Positions 32,546 to 41,459 of a DNA stretch of 64,000 nt are shown piece by piece. Within the stretch, counting starts at the first letter, position 1; each line of letters opens with the position of its first letter. The notes beneath the pieces were generated by a model. It was given only the letters and a program-made list of their open reading frames with translations. It was not told where the DNA came from and did not search any database. Source of the DNA: Lentzea sp. NBRC 102530 (GTDB lineage: Bacteria > Actinomycetota > Actinomycetes > Mycobacteriales > Pseudonocardiaceae); assembly GCF_030269365.1 (NCBI RefSeq), contig NZ_BSTF01000010.1, positions 62,001 to 126,000 of the forward strand. Direction: 5' to 3'. Made by a program: the position numbers and the translations under genes.

Positions 32546-32549
32546 CGAA

Positions 32550-32969
32550 ATGAAACCCCGCACGGACGCCGGCGAGACAGGGCTGCGCTACCTCACCACG
32601 TCCGCGAAGATCCGCAGGAAAGTCGACGAGCACATGGCCGGCGGCGTTTCCCTGGCCAGGACGAAGGTCCTGCAGGTGCTCGCCGAACTGGGCCCCGTCA
32701 AGCAGACGCGACTGGCCGAGGAACTGGGCATGGCGCCGCGGTCGATCACCCAGGCCGTCGAGGCCATGGAACGGGACGGCCTGGTCGAACGCTCCCCCGA
32801 CCCCGCCGACAAGCGGGCGAAGGTGGTCGCCGTGACCGAACGGGGCGCGCTCGCCCTCACCACCGGCGAACAGTCGGGCCGCGAGGTGTTGAAGTCGATC
32901 TTCGAGCGACTGAGCCCCGACCAGCTCAGGGCGCTGGACGAGGTGCTGGACGTGCTGAACCGCGCCTGA
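32550..32969 (+). CDS. MarR family regulator
   Basis: A 139-residue winged-helix regulator: KQTRLAEELGMAPRSITQAVEAMERDGLVER, then the wing DPADKRAKVVAVTERG. ATG 32550 directly follows the second palindrome; no Shine-Dalgarno is visible, so it may be leaderless or autoregulated by occlusion. It probably represses the divergent SDR gene. Confidence 0.86.
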   Translation: MKPRTDAGETGLRYLTTSAKIRRKVDEHMAGGVSLARTKVLQVLAELGPVKQTRLAEELGMAPRSITQAVEAMERDGLVERSPDPADKRAKVVAVTERGALALTTGEQSGREVLKSIFERLSPDQLRALDEVLDVLNRA

Positions 32970-32992
32970 ACCCCGGCACGACGCCTACCGGC

Positions 32993-33151
32993 TCACTCCG
33001 GACGGGACGCCTCGGCCAGCCGTTCGTGCAGGCGCTCCCTGATCTGGTCGGGCGTGTACGCGGCGCGGCGGCGCTGGTTGCGGGCCACGACCACGCCGCT
33101 CGCCGCGACACCCGCCAGTCCGGCGATGCCGAGCAGCTTCCAGAGCTTCAT
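32993..33151 (-). CDS. Small membrane-anchored basic protein
   Basis: A 52-residue protein starting MKLWKLLGIAGLAGVAASGVVVARNQRRR: one N-terminal hydrophobic helix then a charged helical tail (TPDQIRERLHERLAEA). Proteins of this shape are common in actinobacteria and uncharacterised. It is divergent from 33171-33785 with only 19 bp between the start codons. Confidence 0.65.
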   Translation of the reverse strand: MKLWKLLGIAGLAGVAASGVVVARNQRRRAAYTPDQIRERLHERLAEASRPE

Positions 33152-33170
33152 GTGAATAGGGTACGGGGCT

Positions 33171-33785
33171 ATGCCGACCTCCCTGGACGAAGCCGTCGAG
33201 ATGACCCGCACCGGTGACGTGTGGGTGTTCCGCGGGCGCAGCCCGGCGGACCGCGCGATCCAGGCCATGACCAACAGCCCGGTCAACCACGTGGGCATGG
33301 CGATCGTGCTCGACGACCTGCCGCCGTTGATGTGGCACGCCGAGCTCGGCAAGTCGCTCAAGGACATGTGGTCCGGCACGCACCAGCGCGGCGCCCAGCT
33401 GCACGACCTGCGCGACGCCGTGGTGACGTGGCACGACAAGTACGGGCAACGTGCGTGGCTGCGGCAGCTCGACGTCGAGGTGACGCGCGAGATGGAGGAC
33501 GCGGCGCTGCGCACGGTGGCCCGGCTCGACGGCACGCCGTTCCCGTCGACGGCGAAGCTCGCGTCGCGGTGGCTGCGCGGCCGGGTTCCGCTGGGGCCCA
33601 AGGCGGACGCGACGATCGAGAGCGCGTTCTGCGCGGAGGTCGTGGCCGTGACGTACGAGGAGATGGGGCTGCTGCCGAAGCGCCGGCCCAACTGGTACGA
33701 CCCCGGCCGCTTCTGGAGCGGTGACGACCTGGACCTGCTCGGCGGCGCGAAGCTCGGCCGGGAGATCGAGATCGTCGTCATGTGA
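33171..33785 (+). CDS. Permuted NlpC/P60-like (YiiX/LRAT-type) papain-fold protein
   Basis: A 204-residue protein. The N-terminal histidine motif GDVWVFRG, continuing to NSPVNHVGMAIVLDD, precedes the C-terminal cysteine motif SAFCAEVVAVTYEEMGLL. That is the His-before-Cys order of permuted papain-fold enzymes (YaeF/YiiX/LRAT group), which act on amides or thioesters of lipids or peptides. No signal peptide is visible. Catalytic pair inferred: His near residue 40 and Cys near 153. Substrate unknown. Confidence 0.7.
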   Translation: MPTSLDEAVEMTRTGDVWVFRGRSPADRAIQAMTNSPVNHVGMAIVLDDLPPLMWHAELGKSLKDMWSGTHQRGAQLHDLRDAVVTWHDKYGQRAWLRQLDVEVTREMEDAALRTVARLDGTPFPSTAKLASRWLRGRVPLGPKADATIESAFCAEVVAVTYEEMGLLPKRRPNWYDPGRFWSGDDLDLLGGAKLGREIEIVVM

Positions 33786-33884
33786 AAAGCCTGTCCGCAA
33801 GAGGACTGATAACCATCAGCCCCTTGACCGGGAAGAGATCCGGTCCCAACGATGGGAGCGGTCTCACCCCGGGAGCTGACAACG

Positions 33885-36434
33885 ATGTCACGACTGCTCG
33901 TCCTCGTGCTCGCCCTGCTGTTGCCCGCCGCACCCGCCGTCGCCGCGCCGTCCGGCTGGACCGTCACCGGGCCGGGCCGCGTCACCGCGCAGGTCACCCT
34001 GACCAGCGGCGACCTCACGTTCTCGATCCGCAACCAGGGCAGAACCGTGGTGCAGCCGGCGTCCGTCGGGCTCACCACGACGACCGCGGACCTCACGCAG
34101 GACCTGACGTTCACGGGACGGTCTGACCGCGTTGTCACCGAGCGGTACTCGATGCCGACCGGCAAGCGGTTGCAGCGCGACACGCGCATGACCGAGACAC
34201 GGCTGGGCTTCCGCAACGGCCAGGGCAGCTTCTCCCTGGTGGTGCGCGCGTCGGCGGACGGCATCGCCTACCGGTACGTCCTGCCCGGCGCCGCGACGAT
34301 CACCTCCGAGGCGTCGAGCTTCGCCCCGCCCGCCGACGCCAAGGCGTGGCTGCTGCCCTACAACGCCTGGTACGAGGCCAATCGCGTGCGCACGACCGCG
34401 GGTGAGGCCACCGGCGACTTCGGGTACCCGTCGCTCTTCCAGACCGGTCCGGACTTCGCGCTGCTCACCGAGTCCGACGTGGACGGCCGGTACGCGGGCA
34501 GCAGGCTCCGCAAGGAGGGCAGCGGTTTCCGGGTCGTGCTGGCCGACCCGCAGGTGGCCTCGACCGGCACGACCCCGTGGCGCACCGCGATCGTCGGCGA
34601 CCTGGCCACCGTCAGCACCTCCACCCTCGTGGACGACCTGGCGAGCCCCGCGAGGTACGCCGACACGAGCTGGATCAGGCCCGGCAAGGTCGCGTGGTCG
34701 TGGCTGAGCGAGCACTCCAGCCCGAGCGACTTCGCGCGGCAGAAGCAGTACGTGGACTTCGCCGCCCGCCACGGCTGGGAGTACGCGCTGGTCGACGAGG
34801 GCTGGAGCGCCGCGTGGGTGCCGGAGCTCATCCGGTACGCCCGCGCGCGGGGCGTCGAGATCCTGCTGTGGCTGCGCTGGAGCGATCTCGACACCGAGCA
34901 GGAACGCGACACCGTGCTGCCTCGGATCAAGCAGTGGGGTGCGAAGGGCGTGAAGCTCGACTTCATGGAGTCCGACTCGCAGGACCGTTACCGCTGGTAC
35001 GACGCGGTGCTGCAGAAGACGGCCGAGCTGAAGCTGATGGTCAACTTCCACGGTTCCACCATCCCGCACGGCCTCGCCCGGACCTGGCCGCACGTGCTCA
35101 CGATGGAGGCCGTGCGCGGCGCCGAGAACCACCCGCCCGCGGCCGACAACCCCGTGCAGTTCTTCACCCGCAACGTCGCCGGGTCGATGGACTACACGCC
35201 GGTGTCGCTCGAGGTCGGCACGAAGGAGGCGTCGATCGGGCACGAGGTGGCGCTGCCGGTCGTCTACGAGTCGGGGTGGACGCACTTCGCCGACAAACCC
35301 GAGGCGTACGAACGGCACCCGCAGGCGTTGCGCTACCTCGACCAGCTCCCGACGACCTGGACCGAGACCCGCCTGCTCGACGGCGACCCGGACTCGCACG
35401 CCGTGGTCGCACGCCGCAACGGCGACCGGTGGTTCGTCGGCGGCATCGCCACTCAGGACCGCACGCTCCAGGCGCCGCTGGGGTTCCTCGGCGGCGGCCG
35501 GTGGCTGGTCGAGACCGTCCGCGACCCGGAGGTCCGCGCCGACGTCGTCCGCGACACCAGGATCATGCGCGGCACCGACACCCTCACCATGCCCACCAAG
35601 CGCAACGGCGGGTTCGCCGCGGTGATCTGCCGCTACCGGCCGGGGTTGCAGACGTGCGACCAGCCGATCCGGCAGGTCCCGAGGACCACGCTGACCGTCA
35701 CGCCGGCCGGCCAGACCGACGTCCCGGCAGGCTCGACGATCGAGGTCACCGGCACGTTCACCAACGGCGACCAGGAGATCCGCGACGTCAGGCTCACCGC
35801 GACCGCACCTCGGGGCTGGACGGTCACCGGTCCCGCGATCGAGCGGCGCAGGCTCGCCCCCGGCGAGTCGATCACCGGCCGCTGGCAGCTCGCGGCGGGC
35901 GGGCAGACCGGTCCGATCGACGTGCCGGTCGTCGTCACCTTCGGCGACGTCCACGTCGAGCAGGCGGTCAAGGCGTTCGTGCCGCCACCGGTGCCGGCGA
36001 ACGGCTCGCAGGTGAGCGACCTGCCGTTCCTGAGCGAGACGAACGGCTGGGGCCCGGTCGAGCGGGACAGGTCCAACGGCGAGAACACCGGTGGCGACGG
36101 CAATCCGTTGTCCATCGGCGGCGTCACCCACGCCAAGGGACTCGGCACGCACGCGCCGTCCGAGGTCTCGGTCTACCTCGGCCGCGGCTGCACCCGCCTC
36201 ACCGCCCTGATCGGCCTCGACGACGAGACCACCGAGACGGGCTCGGTCGCGTTCCAGGTGTTCGGCGACGACAAACCCTTGTACGACAGCGGAACCGTCC
36301 GGGCGAAGGGCGCGGCGGTCCCGATCGACGTCGACGTCGCGAACGTCCGGATGCTCAGCCTCCGCGTCACCGACGGCGGCGACGGCCGCAACTTCGACCA
36401 CGCCGACTGGGCGGAGGCAGCCCTGACATGCTGA
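33885..36434 (+). CDS. Secreted GH97 glycoside hydrolase with NEW3 and NPCBM domains
   Basis: An 849-residue exported enzyme. A signal peptide (SRLLVLVLALLLPAAPAVAA) supports ATG 33885 (GGGAG nine bases upstream) over ATG 33852. Residues about 25-600 match GH97: N-terminal beta-sandwich, then a catalytic barrel with GVKLDFMESD (Asp near 359, the nucleophile position of retaining alpha-galactosidase-type members) and TMEAVRGAEN. Next comes a NEW3 (alpha-galactosidase-associated) domain, about 605-700, and a C-terminal NPCBM-like carbohydrate-binding domain (THAKGLGTHAPSEV...FDHADWAEAALTC). Predicted role: cleavage of alpha-galactosides or alpha-glucosides outside the cell. Its stop overlaps the next gene by 7 bp. 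Confidence 0.85.
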   Translation: MSRLLVLVLALLLPAAPAVAAPSGWTVTGPGRVTAQVTLTSGDLTFSIRNQGRTVVQPASVGLTTTTADLTQDLTFTGRSDRVVTERYSMPTGKRLQRDTRMTETRLGFRNGQGSFSLVVRASADGIAYRYVLPGAATITSEASSFAPPADAKAWLLPYNAWYEANRVRTTAGEATGDFGYPSLFQTGPDFALLTESDVDGRYAGSRLRKEGSGFRVVLADPQVASTGTTPWRTAIVGDLATVSTSTLVDDLASPARYADTSWIRPGKVAWSWLSEHSSPSDFARQKQYVDFAARHGWEYALVDEGWSAAWVPELIRYARARGVEILLWLRWSDLDTEQERDTVLPRIKQWGAKGVKLDFMESDSQDRYRWYDAVLQKTAELKLMVNFHGSTIPHGLARTWPHVLTMEAVRGAENHPPAADNPVQFFTRNVAGSMDYTPVSLEVGTKEASIGHEVALPVVYESGWTHFADKPEAYERHPQALRYLDQLPTTWTETRLLDGDPDSHAVVARRNGDRWFVGGIATQDRTLQAPLGFLGGGRWLVETVRDPEVRADVVRDTRIMRGTDTLTMPTKRNGGFAAVICRYRPGLQTCDQPIRQVPRTTLTVTPAGQTDVPAGSTIEVTGTFTNGDQEIRDVRLTATAPRGWTVTGPAIERRRLAPGESITGRWQLAAGGQTGPIDVPVVVTFGDVHVEQAVKAFVPPPVPANGSQVSDLPFLSETNGWGPVERDRSNGENTGGDGNPLSIGGVTHAKGLGTHAPSEVSVYLGRGCTRLTALIGLDDETTETGSVAFQVFGDDKPLYDSGTVRAKGAAVPIDVDVANVRMLSLRVTDGGDGRNFDHADWAEAALTC

Positions 36435-39301
36435 TCAACCGCAGGACGTTCCTCTACGGCACCGGCGTGCTCGCGCTCGCGCCGAAAGTCTCGCTCGCCC
36501 AACTGAAAGACACCTACTACGAGGTGCTGCTCCGGCACACCAGGTGGGCCGAGACGCAGTACGACGCGACGGCCGGGCGGTACCGGCGCACCGACTTCGG
36601 GTTCGCGGTCGTCCTCGGCAACGCCGTCCTGCTCACGCGCGGCACCTACGACGCCGGCCTCGCGGGCGTCGAGAAGGACGTCCTGCGCGAGCACACCCTC
36701 GCCACGATCAAGCACTTCGCGGCGAGCAACGTGCTGGCGGGCGGCACCGAGTGGGGCAAGACCCTGTTCTGGGACACCACGTTCCAGTCGTACTTCGTGC
36801 TGGCCGCCCGGCTGCTCTGGCCCGACCTCGACGCGCAGACCCGCGCGAACGTGGAGACGATCGCGCGCGGCCAGGCCGACTACACGACGTCGCTCGGCAC
36901 CGCGAACGACCCGCGCTCCGGCAGTTGGACGCCGAACGGCCTGACCGGAGGCCACCGGGGCGACACCAAGCTGGAGGAGATGGGCGTCTACGCCCAAGCG
37001 CTTGCGCCCGGGCTGGCCTGGCACGGCGACGGGCCGGGCTGGCGCGAGGCGTTCGGCCGCTGGAGCCGCAACGAGGCGGGGCTGCCCGCCGCGGACCTCG
37101 CCAATCCGTCCGTTGTGGACGGCACGCCCATCAGCGCCAACACCGCGACGAACCTGCACGACACGTTCATCGTCGAGAACCACGGCTCGTTCGGCCCGCA
37201 CTACCAGGAGGAGCTCTGGCGCACGTCCGGGCGCAACGCCGTGCACTTCCTGCTCGCCGGACGACCGCTGCCCGAGGTGCTGACCAAGCAGCCGAACGGC
37301 GAACTGTTGTGGCGCACGATCCTCGCCACGATGAGCGACGCCGGTGAGCCGTTGATGCCGATGGTCAACGACCGCGAGCACCTCTACGGCCGTGACGTCA
37401 TCCCGCTCGCCTTCCGCTCCACCGTGCTGCGCGACCCGATGGCCGCCCGCGCCGAGGCAGCGCTCGCGTCCAAGCTCCTCGCCTACCAGGCCCACCCGCC
37501 CGTGCACCGGCTGGCGAAGTTCTCCGGCGAAGCCAAGTACGAACCGGAGGCCCGCGCGGAACTCGCGATCAGCTACCTGCTGCACGAACTCCGCCCGCCC
37601 GCGACACCGGTGCCGGAGCTGGAGTTCTTCTCCCGTGCGGCGATCACGATCGACCACGGCGCCGACCCCGGCCTGCTCACGCACCAGTCGGCGTCGGCGT
37701 GGGCGGGCACGGTGACCAAGCCGGGCTTCACGAAACTCGCCTGGCAGCCGTCGCACGACGACTGGCTGTTCAAGATCAGCGGCGCGACCCCGATGCTGCT
37801 GCCCCCGCAGGCCGTCACCCGGCGCACCACCGTTGCGTACCAGCGGGTGCGGGACGGCTTCGACGCGACCGCGGCCCTGCTGCGGTTCGCGGACGGGTTC
37901 GCCGGCACCGCCACCCTGCCGACCGGCACGATCGTGTGCGCACTCCCCCGCCCCGGCCGCGTCGACGTGCACAACCTCGCGCTGGCCGGGATCCTCAGCG
38001 GCTCCCGCACCTACACGGGTTCGGCAGGCCGCGTCACGGTCGCCGCGCGCGAGGGTTTCCGGGTCGACGAACTGACGTTCGCGCCGACGACAGCCCGGCA
38101 CGTCCGGATGATCGGCGTGACGCCCTACCCGACCTACGGCTACTCGCTCTTCGACTTCGAGGCGGGGCAAGCGGTTGCGACCACCGCGTCGTCGTTCGAC
38201 CCCGGCTACGAACCCACCAGGGCGACCGACGGCAACCCGGCCACGCGCTGGGCGGTCGCCCGTGCCGAACGCGGCCGCGCCGACAGCTGGCTCGCCGTCG
38301 ACCTCGGCACCCCCACGACCGTGCAGAAAGTGCGGCTTCGCTGGGAGACGGCCGCCGCCGTCGCCTACCGGATCGAGACCTCGCTGAACGGCACCGAGTG
38401 GACGACGGTCGCGCAGTACCCGAGCCCCGACCTCAGCACACCGGGCTGGCTTGACGTGGACGGCAAAGCGGGGTTCGTCGCGCGCTCCACCACGCCGTTC
38501 GTCGTCAACGGCGACACGATCACCGTTCCCGCCGGCCTGGTCGAGGGGTACGTCCGCGGCGACCTCCGCGAGATCGCCGCGCAGCCGGCACCGGTCTGCC
38601 CCGCCGGGATCGCGGCCAGCACCGCCGACGGGTTCCTGAGCCTGTTCAACCTGACGGACGCCGACGTCACCGGGACCGTGCGGCTGCGCGGCACCCGCCT
38701 CTACCGCGGCGACCAGGTCACCACCCGCGACGGCACCGAGTACGCGCTCACCCTGCCCGCCGCGACCGCACGGGTCGAGGCGCCGTGGTTCACCGCCCGG
38801 AACCTCCCCGCCGGCATCACCGCGACCGTGCACGACGGCCGGAGCGTGACGTTCCGGGGCGGCCCGGCGATGTTCGTGCTGACCCACCGCGACGGCCGGT
38901 CGCTCCCGGTCGTGCTGGGCCGCTCCGCTCGCACGGTGGTCATGCCCGGCGCGCAGGCGTTTCCGTTCGACGACCTGGCGCTCGGCCGTGTCACGTTCCC
39001 GAACTCGGTGCTGCCGAACGGCATGAGCGATCCGGCGGCCGCGGTCGACGGGTCCGGCCGGACCGCGTGGACGCCGGGACGCGACGGCCGCATGGTGGTC
39101 GACCTCGGGGCTGTGCACGACGTCGCCGTCAGTCTGGAGTGGACACCCGGACGGCCGCCGCCGCACACCGTCACCTACAGCGTGGACGGCAGGACGTACG
39201 GCACCACACCGTCCGCCCGGTACGTGGCCGTCTCGACGAACTGGCGGCCGGGCCACGCGTCGTTGCGCAGCGTTGTGGTGAGGCCGTCCGGCGTCAGCTG
39301 A
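36428..39301 (+). CDS. Tat-exported protein with two discoidin (F5/8C) domains, unknown helical catalytic-type region
   Basis: A 957-residue protein with a twin-arginine signal (MLINRRTFLYGTGVLALAP). Residues about 30-420 are helix-rich and look like an alpha/alpha toroid (GGTEWGKTLFWDTTFQSYFVLAARLLWP; repeated His/Trp/Glu motifs such as TNLHDTFIVENHGSFGPHY). Residues 560-670 form a discoidin/CBM32 domain (FDPGYEPTRATDGNPATRWA), and the C-terminal 100 residues a second, shorter one. I do not recognise the N-terminal family; polysaccharide lyase- or hydrolase-like function is inferred only from the fold impression, the export signal and coupling to GH97. It overlaps that gene by 7 bp and ends in a two-way stop palindrome. 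Confidence 0.72.
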   Translation: MLINRRTFLYGTGVLALAPKVSLAQLKDTYYEVLLRHTRWAETQYDATAGRYRRTDFGFAVVLGNAVLLTRGTYDAGLAGVEKDVLREHTLATIKHFAASNVLAGGTEWGKTLFWDTTFQSYFVLAARLLWPDLDAQTRANVETIARGQADYTTSLGTANDPRSGSWTPNGLTGGHRGDTKLEEMGVYAQALAPGLAWHGDGPGWREAFGRWSRNEAGLPAADLANPSVVDGTPISANTATNLHDTFIVENHGSFGPHYQEELWRTSGRNAVHFLLAGRPLPEVLTKQPNGELLWRTILATMSDAGEPLMPMVNDREHLYGRDVIPLAFRSTVLRDPMAARAEAALASKLLAYQAHPPVHRLAKFSGEAKYEPEARAELAISYLLHELRPPATPVPELEFFSRAAITIDHGADPGLLTHQSASAWAGTVTKPGFTKLAWQPSHDDWLFKISGATPMLLPPQAVTRRTTVAYQRVRDGFDATAALLRFADGFAGTATLPTGTIVCALPRPGRVDVHNLALAGILSGSRTYTGSAGRVTVAAREGFRVDELTFAPTTARHVRMIGVTPYPTYGYSLFDFEAGQAVATTASSFDPGYEPTRATDGNPATRWAVARAERGRADSWLAVDLGTPTTVQKVRLRWETAAAVAYRIETSLNGTEWTTVAQYPSPDLSTPGWLDVDGKAGFVARSTTPFVVNGDTITVPAGLVEGYVRGDLREIAAQPAPVCPAGIAASTADGFLSLFNLTDADVTGTVRLRGTRLYRGDQVTTRDGTEYALTLPAATARVEAPWFTARNLPAGITATVHDGRSVTFRGGPAMFVLTHRDGRSLPVVLGRSARTVVMPGAQAFPFDDLALGRVTFPNSVLPNGMSDPAAAVDGSGRTAWTPGRDGRMVVDLGAVHDVAVSLEWTPGRPPPHTVTYSVDGRTYGTTPSARYVAVSTNWRPGHASLRSVVVRPSGVS

Positions 39302-39785
39302 CCTCGACGATCCGGGCGTCGAGCAACTCGCCGTCCTCGATGTCCAGCAGGCCGAGCGTGCCGTGCGGCTGCCGCCGTTTCTCCGTGGGCGAGCCGGGGT
39401 TGAACACCCGCACGCCGGCTTCCTGCTCGTCCCACGGGATGTGCGAGTGCCCGAAGACGATCAGTCTGGCGGCGGGGAACATCCGGCGCATCCGGGCCGT
39501 GCGGCCGGTCTTCTGACCGCTGTCGTGGATCATCGCGAACGGCAGCCCGGCGATCTCGCCCTCGACCACGTCCGGCGCGCCCCAGGCCGCCACGTCCTCG
39601 CCGTCGTTGTTGCCGCGCACCACCGTGACGGGCGCGTACTGCGCCAGTTCGTCCAGCACGGGTGCCACGCAGACGTCGCCGCCGTGCAGGATCAGGTCCG
39701 CGGACCTCAGGTGGTCCGCGACGGCCGCCGGGCAGCGCTTCCAGAACCGCGGCCCGTGGGTGTCGGACAGCACGACGACTCGCAC
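39294..39785 (-). CDS. YfcE/MJ0936-type metallophosphoesterase
   Basis: A 163-residue phosphodiesterase of the calcineurin-like superfamily: SDTHG (residues 6-10), HGGDV, RGNND and FGHSHIP supply the two-metal site; NPGSPTEKR is typical of the YfcE branch. Such enzymes hydrolyse phosphodiesters such as bis-pNPP in vitro; the natural substrate is unclear. GTG 39785 gives the usual length. No clear ribosome site. Divergent from the Ku gene; its stop codon lies in the TCAGCTGA shared with the convergent gene. Confidence 0.83.
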   Translation of the reverse strand: MRVVVLSDTHGPRFWKRCPAAVADHLRSADLILHGGDVCVAPVLDELAQYAPVTVVRGNNDGEDVAAWGAPDVVEGEIAGLPFAMIHDSGQKTGRTARMRRMFPAARLIVFGHSHIPWDEQEAGVRVFNPGSPTEKRRQPHGTLGLLDIEDGELLDARIVEVS

Positions 39786-39948
39786 ATCCGCGACGGTAGC
39801 AAAGGAGTTCCTCACCGAGGCCCGGCGGACCGGCACGACCGGCTGGTCCACCCCGGGGCACACCAGAACTCGTCCAGGCCTGCTCCGAACCCGGCCACCG
39901 CCGAAAGGTGACGTTAGAACACCGACGAACCCGGGTACCCACCCCGGC

Positions 39949-40752
39949 ATGGCGAGGGCGATCTGGAGCGGGTCCATCAGCTTCGGCCTGGTGAGCATCC
40001 CGGTGGAGCTGTACAGCGCCACCGAAGACCACACCGTGCACTTCAACCAGTTCCAACGCGGCACCTCGGACCGCATCCGCTACAAGCGGGTGAACGAGCG
40101 AACCGGCAAAGAGGTCCCCTACGACAAGATCGTCAAGGGCCACGAGACCAAGTCGGGCGACTACGTGATCCTGGAGCCGGAGGAACTGGACGAGATCGCC
40201 CCTGGCCGCAGCCGCACCCTGGACATCGAGGCCTTCGTCGACCTGGACGAGATCGACCCCGTCCACTTCCAGAAGACCTACTGGCTGGGCCCGGCGAAGG
40301 AGGACTTCGCCCGCCCGTACAAACTCCTGGCCCAGGCCATGAAGAAGACCAACCGGGCCGGCATCGCCATGTTCGTCATGCGCGGCAAGCAGTACCTGAC
40401 CGCCCTCAAGGAGGACAAGGGCGTCCTGGCCGTCCACACGCTGTTCTTCGCCGACGAGATCCGCGACCCGAAGGACGTGCTGGACGTGGTCCCGCCCAAG
40501 CAGGCTCCGAGGGGCAAGGAGCTGGACATGGCGGTCAGCCTCGTGGAGTCCATGGCGGACGACTGGCGTCCGAAGGACTACCGCGACACCTACACCGAGA
40601 AGGTCAACAAGCTGATCAAGGCGAAGCAGAAGGGCCGCAAGGTCAGGCCCGAGGCGGAACCGCGGGAGTCCACCGACGTCGTCGACCTCATGGAAGCGTT
40701 GCAGCGCAGCGTGGAGGCGAGCAAGAAGAAGCGCGGCAAGAAGGTCAGCTGA
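39949..40752 (+). CDS. ku: Ku protein (bacterial non-homologous end joining)
   Basis: A 267-residue bacterial Ku homologue. MARAIWSGSISFGLVSIPVELYSATEDHTV is the canonical Ku start, with later FNQFQRGTSDRIRYKRVNERTG, EPEELDEIAPGRSRTLDIEAFVD and a lysine-rich C-terminal tail (SKKKRGKKVS) like the DNA-binding extension of actinobacterial Ku. The homodimer rings DNA ends and recruits ligase LigD. No ligD is in the window. It is divergent from the metallophosphoesterase and convergent with, overlapping by 8 bp, the PP2C-like gene. Confidence 0.93.
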   Translation: MARAIWSGSISFGLVSIPVELYSATEDHTVHFNQFQRGTSDRIRYKRVNERTGKEVPYDKIVKGHETKSGDYVILEPEELDEIAPGRSRTLDIEAFVDLDEIDPVHFQKTYWLGPAKEDFARPYKLLAQAMKKTNRAGIAMFVMRGKQYLTALKEDKGVLAVHTLFFADEIRDPKDVLDVVPPKQAPRGKELDMAVSLVESMADDWRPKDYRDTYTEKVNKLIKAKQKGRKVRPEAEPRESTDVVDLMEALQRSVEASKKKRGKKVS

Positions 40753-41389
40753 CGACCAGCGCAGTCGCGTTGTCGGTGCCGCGCGCGTACAACGCCGCCC
40801 GCACCAACCGCTCCGCCGAGGCGTGCCCGGACATGATCGCCGAAATCCCGTTGTGCCCCAACGGCCCGTAAACCCCGTCAGACACCAGAGCGAGGCGAGA
40901 CGCGCGGGTGAACGCACGCCCGATGTTCGCCGGAGTCGCGTGGCGCACGGTGTTGGTGACGACGTGCTCCATCCGTGCCTCCGCGACGATCCCCCGCGCA
41001 CGGAAGTACTCGGCGACGGTGTGGTCGGAGGTCAGCTGCACGAGCTCGGACCCGTCCGACCCGTAGGCCCGCGCGTCGCCGGCCCAGGCGACGTCGAACC
41101 CGCCCTCGACCCGAGCCGCCGCGACGACGATCACCGCGTCGCCGGCGTGGACCTGCACGGCGTCACGGGCAGCCAGCACGGCGGCCACCGGGTCGGCCAC
41201 GAGAGCAGCGGCACGAGCAGCCGCCCACGCTGCCTCGGCAGCGGCGGCGGAGTCCCCCACCCCGTCGGCCACGACGAACGTGCGGCGGCCGACGGCGAAG
41301 GCGTCGGCGTTGAAGGCGCGCGGACCGCGGTCAGACGCGTGGGTCACGGTGAGCGCGGCGCCCAGTGGCATGGTGCGATCGATCAGCAT
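40745..41389 (-). CDS. PP2C-like protein phosphatase domain protein
   Basis: A 214-residue protein of the PPM/PP2C fold: THASDRGPRAFNADAF (the usual DxGxxRxxNED motif, altered), VADGVGD (Asp near 42), DVAWAGDARAYG, LVSDGVYG and TDNATALV. The metal-binding aspartates appear conserved, but the protein is short and the NED glutamate is lost (NAD), so activity may be reduced. Predicted Ser/Thr phosphatase in the cytosol. Its stop lies in the TCAGCTGA shared with ku. Confidence 0.8.
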   Translation of the reverse strand: MLIDRTMPLGAALTVTHASDRGPRAFNADAFAVGRRTFVVADGVGDSAAAAEAAWAAARAAALVADPVAAVLAARDAVQVHAGDAVIVVAAARVEGGFDVAWAGDARAYGSDGSELVQLTSDHTVAEYFRARGIVAEARMEHVVTNTVRHATPANIGRAFTRASRLALVSDGVYGPLGHNGISAIMSGHASAERLVRAALYARGTDNATALVVS

Positions 41390-41459
41390 GGCGGACCTCC
41401 CTGACCTCCACTAAGCCTCGTGCGCCTAGGAGTCTGCTGTCAGGACCCTGAGAAATTCT

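Noticed and set aside
39786-39948. A damage-type promoter before ku
   Set aside because: I looked for TTGTCRG-N10-TAnnnT in the gap and found no acceptable match.
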